NCBI GenBank assembly: GCA_937928755.1
Contig: CALEZI010000068.1
Span: 1-6,540, forward strand
From: an uncultured Rhodanobacteraceae bacterium
GTDB taxonomy: Bacteria; Pseudomonadota; Gammaproteobacteria; Xanthomonadales; SZUA-5
Length of the DNA: 6,540 nucleotides
Reading direction: 5' to 3'
Numbering within the stretch: the stretch's first letter is position 1; each line of letters begins with the position of its first letter. The position numbers and the translations under genes are program-made. The notes under the pieces are model-generated. The model saw nothing but the letters and a program-made list of their open reading frames with translations. It had not been told where the DNA came from and searched no databases. Shown piece by piece: positions 4,284-6,540 of this stretch.

Positions 4284-6464
4284 ATGTCGCACACCGCCCA
4301 CACCCCCGCCGCCGTCCAGCATCACACCCCAGCGGCGCCGCTGCGCCTGGCCAGCGGCGCGCTGCTGCATGGTGCGACCATTGGCTACCAGACCTGGGGT
4401 ACGCTGAATGCGGCGCGCGACAACGTGGTCTGGGTGTGCCACGCGCTGACCGCGTCGAGCGATGTCAAAGCCTGGTGGCCGGGAGCGTTCGGGGCGGGGC
4501 GGTTGCTCGATCCGACGCGGCACTTCATCGTCTGCGCCAATGTGCTGGGCGGTTGTTACGGCAGCGCCGGACCGACCACGGTGGATCCGACCACCGGCGA
4601 GCGTCACGGCGCGCGCTTTCCGGAACTGTCGGTCGGTGACCTCGTCGATCATCAGCGACTGCTCGCCGACCACCTCGGCATCCGTTCGATCGAGCTGGTC
4701 GTCGGCGCCTCGATGGGCGGATTCCAGGTGCTCGAATGGGCGCGACGCGAGCCGCAACGCGTGCGCCGCATCGCACTGATCGCGACCAGTTGGCGGCAGC
4801 CGCCGCAGGCGTTGGCGCAAGCGCGCCTGCAGTGCGAATTCATCCGTCGCGATCCGAAGTTCCGCGGTGGCCACTACCCCGAACACGACGGTCCGGTCGA
4901 AGGTCTGGCACTGGCGCGACAGCTGGGTCACCTGACCTACCGTTCGGCCGACGAGCTCGACCGCCGCTTTGGCCGCGAGCGGCGCGACGATGGCCACTAC
5001 CAGGTGCTGTCCTATCTCGATTACCAGGGCGACAAGCTGGTGCGGCGTTTCGACGCACTGTCTTACCTGCGGCTGACCGAGGCGATGAACCACTACGATT
5101 TCGCCGCCGGGACGACACCGCAGCAGGCGCTTGCGAGCATCGCCCAGCCGGCGCTGGTGGTGGCGCTCGACAGCGACCAGTTGTATTACCCGTCGGAGCA
5201 GGCGCGCCTTGCCGATGCACTGCCGCGCGGGCGGCTGGTCGAGATCGAGACGCTCTATGGGCACGACGGCTTTCTGGTCGATGCGGCCAAACTCGATCCG
5301 CCACTTTGCGCCTTTCGCGACGAACCCGTGCTTGACGCCAGCGTTGCCCGGCTGCCGGCGCCGACGCCGCGCGCGGCCTTGCGCACTCCGCGCGTGCCGA
5401 TCGTGTTGATCGGCGCCACCGGCCGTGTCGGCAGCGATCTCCTGAACCTGCTGGCGCAACCAGCCGTCGAAGCGCCGCTGCAACTGATTGGCGTGGCCAA
5501 TTCGCGTGCCGCGCTGTGGCAGCCCGACGGACTTGCCCCCGGACTGGCGGCCGAACGCCTGCGCGCCCAGTCCAGTGGCAGTGCAGAAGCGCTGATCGAC
5601 CAGTTGATCGCCGATCAACGACCGGCAGTGTTGATTGATTGCACTGCGAGCGCCGCGATTGCGGCGCACAGCGTGCGCCTGCTGGAAGCCGGTGTATCGC
5701 TGGTGACGCCGAACAAGATCGCCTTCGCCGGTTCGCAACGCGACTACCAGCGACTGCGATTGGCCACCCAGAATACGCCCGCCGCCTGGTCGGCGACGGT
5801 CGGTGCCGGGCTGCCGATCCTGTCGAGCATTCGCCGGATGCGTGCGGCGGGCGACCGTCTCAGCGGAATCGAAGCCACCTTGTCCGGTACGCTCGGCGCA
5901 TTGCTGACCCACGTGCACGAGGGCGTGAGCCTGCATCAGGCGCTGAGCCAAGCGGTCGAGCTGGGCCTGGCGGAACCCGATCCGCGCATCGACCTCAGCG
6001 GCCAGGACGTACGCCGCAAACTGCTCATCATGCTGCGCGAGGCGGGCATCGCCATCGAGCCGGGCGCGATCGCGCTCGATCCGCTGTTGCACCTGAGCGC
6101 GGAGCAGCCCTGGGACGAGGCGATCGGCGTGCATGAACGCGACTGGATCAGGCTGATCCAGGATGCGCGGCGCTCGCGCTCGCGCTTCGTCTATCGCGCG
6201 CGCTGGAATCCCGACGAAGGCGCCCACGTGGCGCTGGCGCTGGTGCCCGATGCGCACCCGCTGGCCGGTGCGCGTGGCACCGAGAATCGAGTCGTGTTGC
6301 ACAGCGAGTACCAGGGCGATACGCCGATCGTGATCGCCGGCGCTGGCGCCGGTGTGCGCATTACCGCAGCGGCCGTGCTTGCCGACGTGCTGGCCGTGTG
6401 CGAACAGTTGCTGCCGGCTGCGGCCGGGCGTGAGCAGCCGTTGCGGCTGCGGCGGATCGCTTGA
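4284..6464 (+). CDS. metX: fused homoserine O-acyltransferase (MetX) and homoserine dehydrogenase
   Basis: This single 726-residue chain joins two consecutive steps. Residues about 18-350 are a MetX alpha/beta-hydrolase that acylates homoserine from acyl-CoA: nucleophile elbow GASMGG (141-146) with Ser143, catalytic Asp298 in LDSDQLYYP, and His327 in YGHDGF. A Pro/Ala-rich linker (about 351-371) leads to a homoserine dehydrogenase resembling the C-terminal half of E. coli ThrA, without aspartokinase or ACT domains. Its features are the nucleotide-binding loop GATGRVG (377-383), DCTAS (452-456), TPNK (475-478), SGTLGALL (534-541) and EPDPRIDLSGQDVRRK (564-579), which keeps the equivalents of yeast Glu208, Asp214, Asp219 and Lys223. 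The chain thus reduces aspartate semialdehyde to homoserine and activates it for MetY. An acetyl product is inferred from the MetY neighbour; some MetX proteins use succinyl-CoA. The 2.2-kb frame is unbroken, so this is a true fusion. It is the second gene of the MetJ-controlled operon. Confidence 0.93.
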   Translation: MSHTAHTPAAVQHHTPAAPLRLASGALLHGATIGYQTWGTLNAARDNVVWVCHALTASSDVKAWWPGAFGAGRLLDPTRHFIVCANVLGGCYGSAGPTTVDPTTGERHGARFPELSVGDLVDHQRLLADHLGIRSIELVVGASMGGFQVLEWARREPQRVRRIALIATSWRQPPQALAQARLQCEFIRRDPKFRGGHYPEHDGPVEGLALARQLGHLTYRSADELDRRFGRERRDDGHYQVLSYLDYQGDKLVRRFDALSYLRLTEAMNHYDFAAGTTPQQALASIAQPALVVALDSDQLYYPSEQARLADALPRGRLVEIETLYGHDGFLVDAAKLDPPLCAFRDEPVLDASVARLPAPTPRAALRTPRVPIVLIGATGRVGSDLLNLLAQPAVEAPLQLIGVANSRAALWQPDGLAPGLAAERLRAQSSGSAEALIDQLIADQRPAVLIDCTASAAIAAHSVRLLEAGVSLVTPNKIAFAGSQRDYQRLRLATQNTPAAWSATVGAGLPILSSIRRMRAAGDRLSGIEATLSGTLGALLTHVHEGVSLHQALSQAVELGLAEPDPRIDLSGQDVRRKLLIMLREAGIAIEPGAIALDPLLHLSAEQPWDEAIGVHERDWIRLIQDARRSRSRFVYRARWNPDEGAHVALALVPDAHPLAGARGTENRVVLHSEYQGDTPIVIAGAGAGVRITAAAVLADVLAVCEQLLPAAAGREQPLRLRRIA

Positions 6465-6540
6465 AGAGCGGTAAATGGTGAGTGGTGTAGACCCTATGCC
6501 TTGGGTTGGGGCCGCCGACAAAATTGCTCTCCCATTCGAC
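6465..6540. other. 76-base tail after metX-hom, no supported gene
   Basis: Bases 6470-6490 read as three degenerate 7-base units (GGTAAAT, GGTGAGT, GGTGTAG), another trace of heptamer repeats. ACCC and GGGT at 6491-6506 could form a weak 4-bp stem without a T-run, so no convincing terminator is seen. A frame opening at ATG 6475 stays open to the window edge, but it has no recognisable product. Confidence 0.4.

Noticed and set aside
6475..6540. Start of a new gene at the right edge
   Set aside because: The 22 codons are open but have no good ribosome site, begin within degenerate repeats and resemble no family I recognise.

Overview
The window is GC-rich bacterial chromosome, most likely from a gammaproteobacterium of the Xanthomonadales (Lysobacterales) type. 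The grounds are a MetJ-type methionine repressor (a gammaproteobacterial regulator), a gammaproteobacterial-type thymidine kinase, a paired GGAG-headed REP palindrome, and intergenic gaps full of short heptameric repeats. The order is inferred from these traits and from memory of related genomes; no database search was possible.

Layout, left to right. A tRNA-Arg(CCG) gene (37-113, +) is followed 35 bases later by tdk, thymidine kinase (149-775, +). A 27-bp perfect inverted repeat of REP type (784-849) separates tdk from a leftward gene group. In reading order on the minus strand that group is metJ (2557-2318), a small family-2-like glycosyltransferase of the TIGR04283 type (2193-1522), and a DUF2064/TIGR04282-type transferase (1525-869). 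The last two overlap by 4 bases (ATGA) and are probably translationally coupled. Divergent from metJ is a rightward methionine operon: metY, O-acetylhomoserine sulfhydrylase (2831-4153), then one long gene (4284-6464) encoding a MetX homoserine O-acyltransferase fused to a homoserine dehydrogenase. The last 76 bases hold no supported gene.

How it works together. The homoserine dehydrogenase half makes homoserine from aspartate semialdehyde. The MetX half of the same polypeptide activates it, probably to O-acetylhomoserine, and MetY converts that with sulfide to homocysteine, the direct precursor of methionine. MetJ, which needs S-adenosylmethionine as corepressor, is encoded next door. Seven consecutive 8-bp met-box-like units (2759-2814) lie between a plausible sigma-70 promoter and the metY ribosome binding site. 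Enzymes, repressor and operator therefore form a compact feedback circuit.

Most notable points: the MetX-homoserine dehydrogenase fusion; the unusually long, partly perfectly repeated met-box array; a MetJ ending about 25 residues early; 7-bp tandem repeats in four separate gaps; and a thymidine kinase lacking most of the usual zinc ligands. I see no defence system, mobile gene, CRISPR array or riboswitch.
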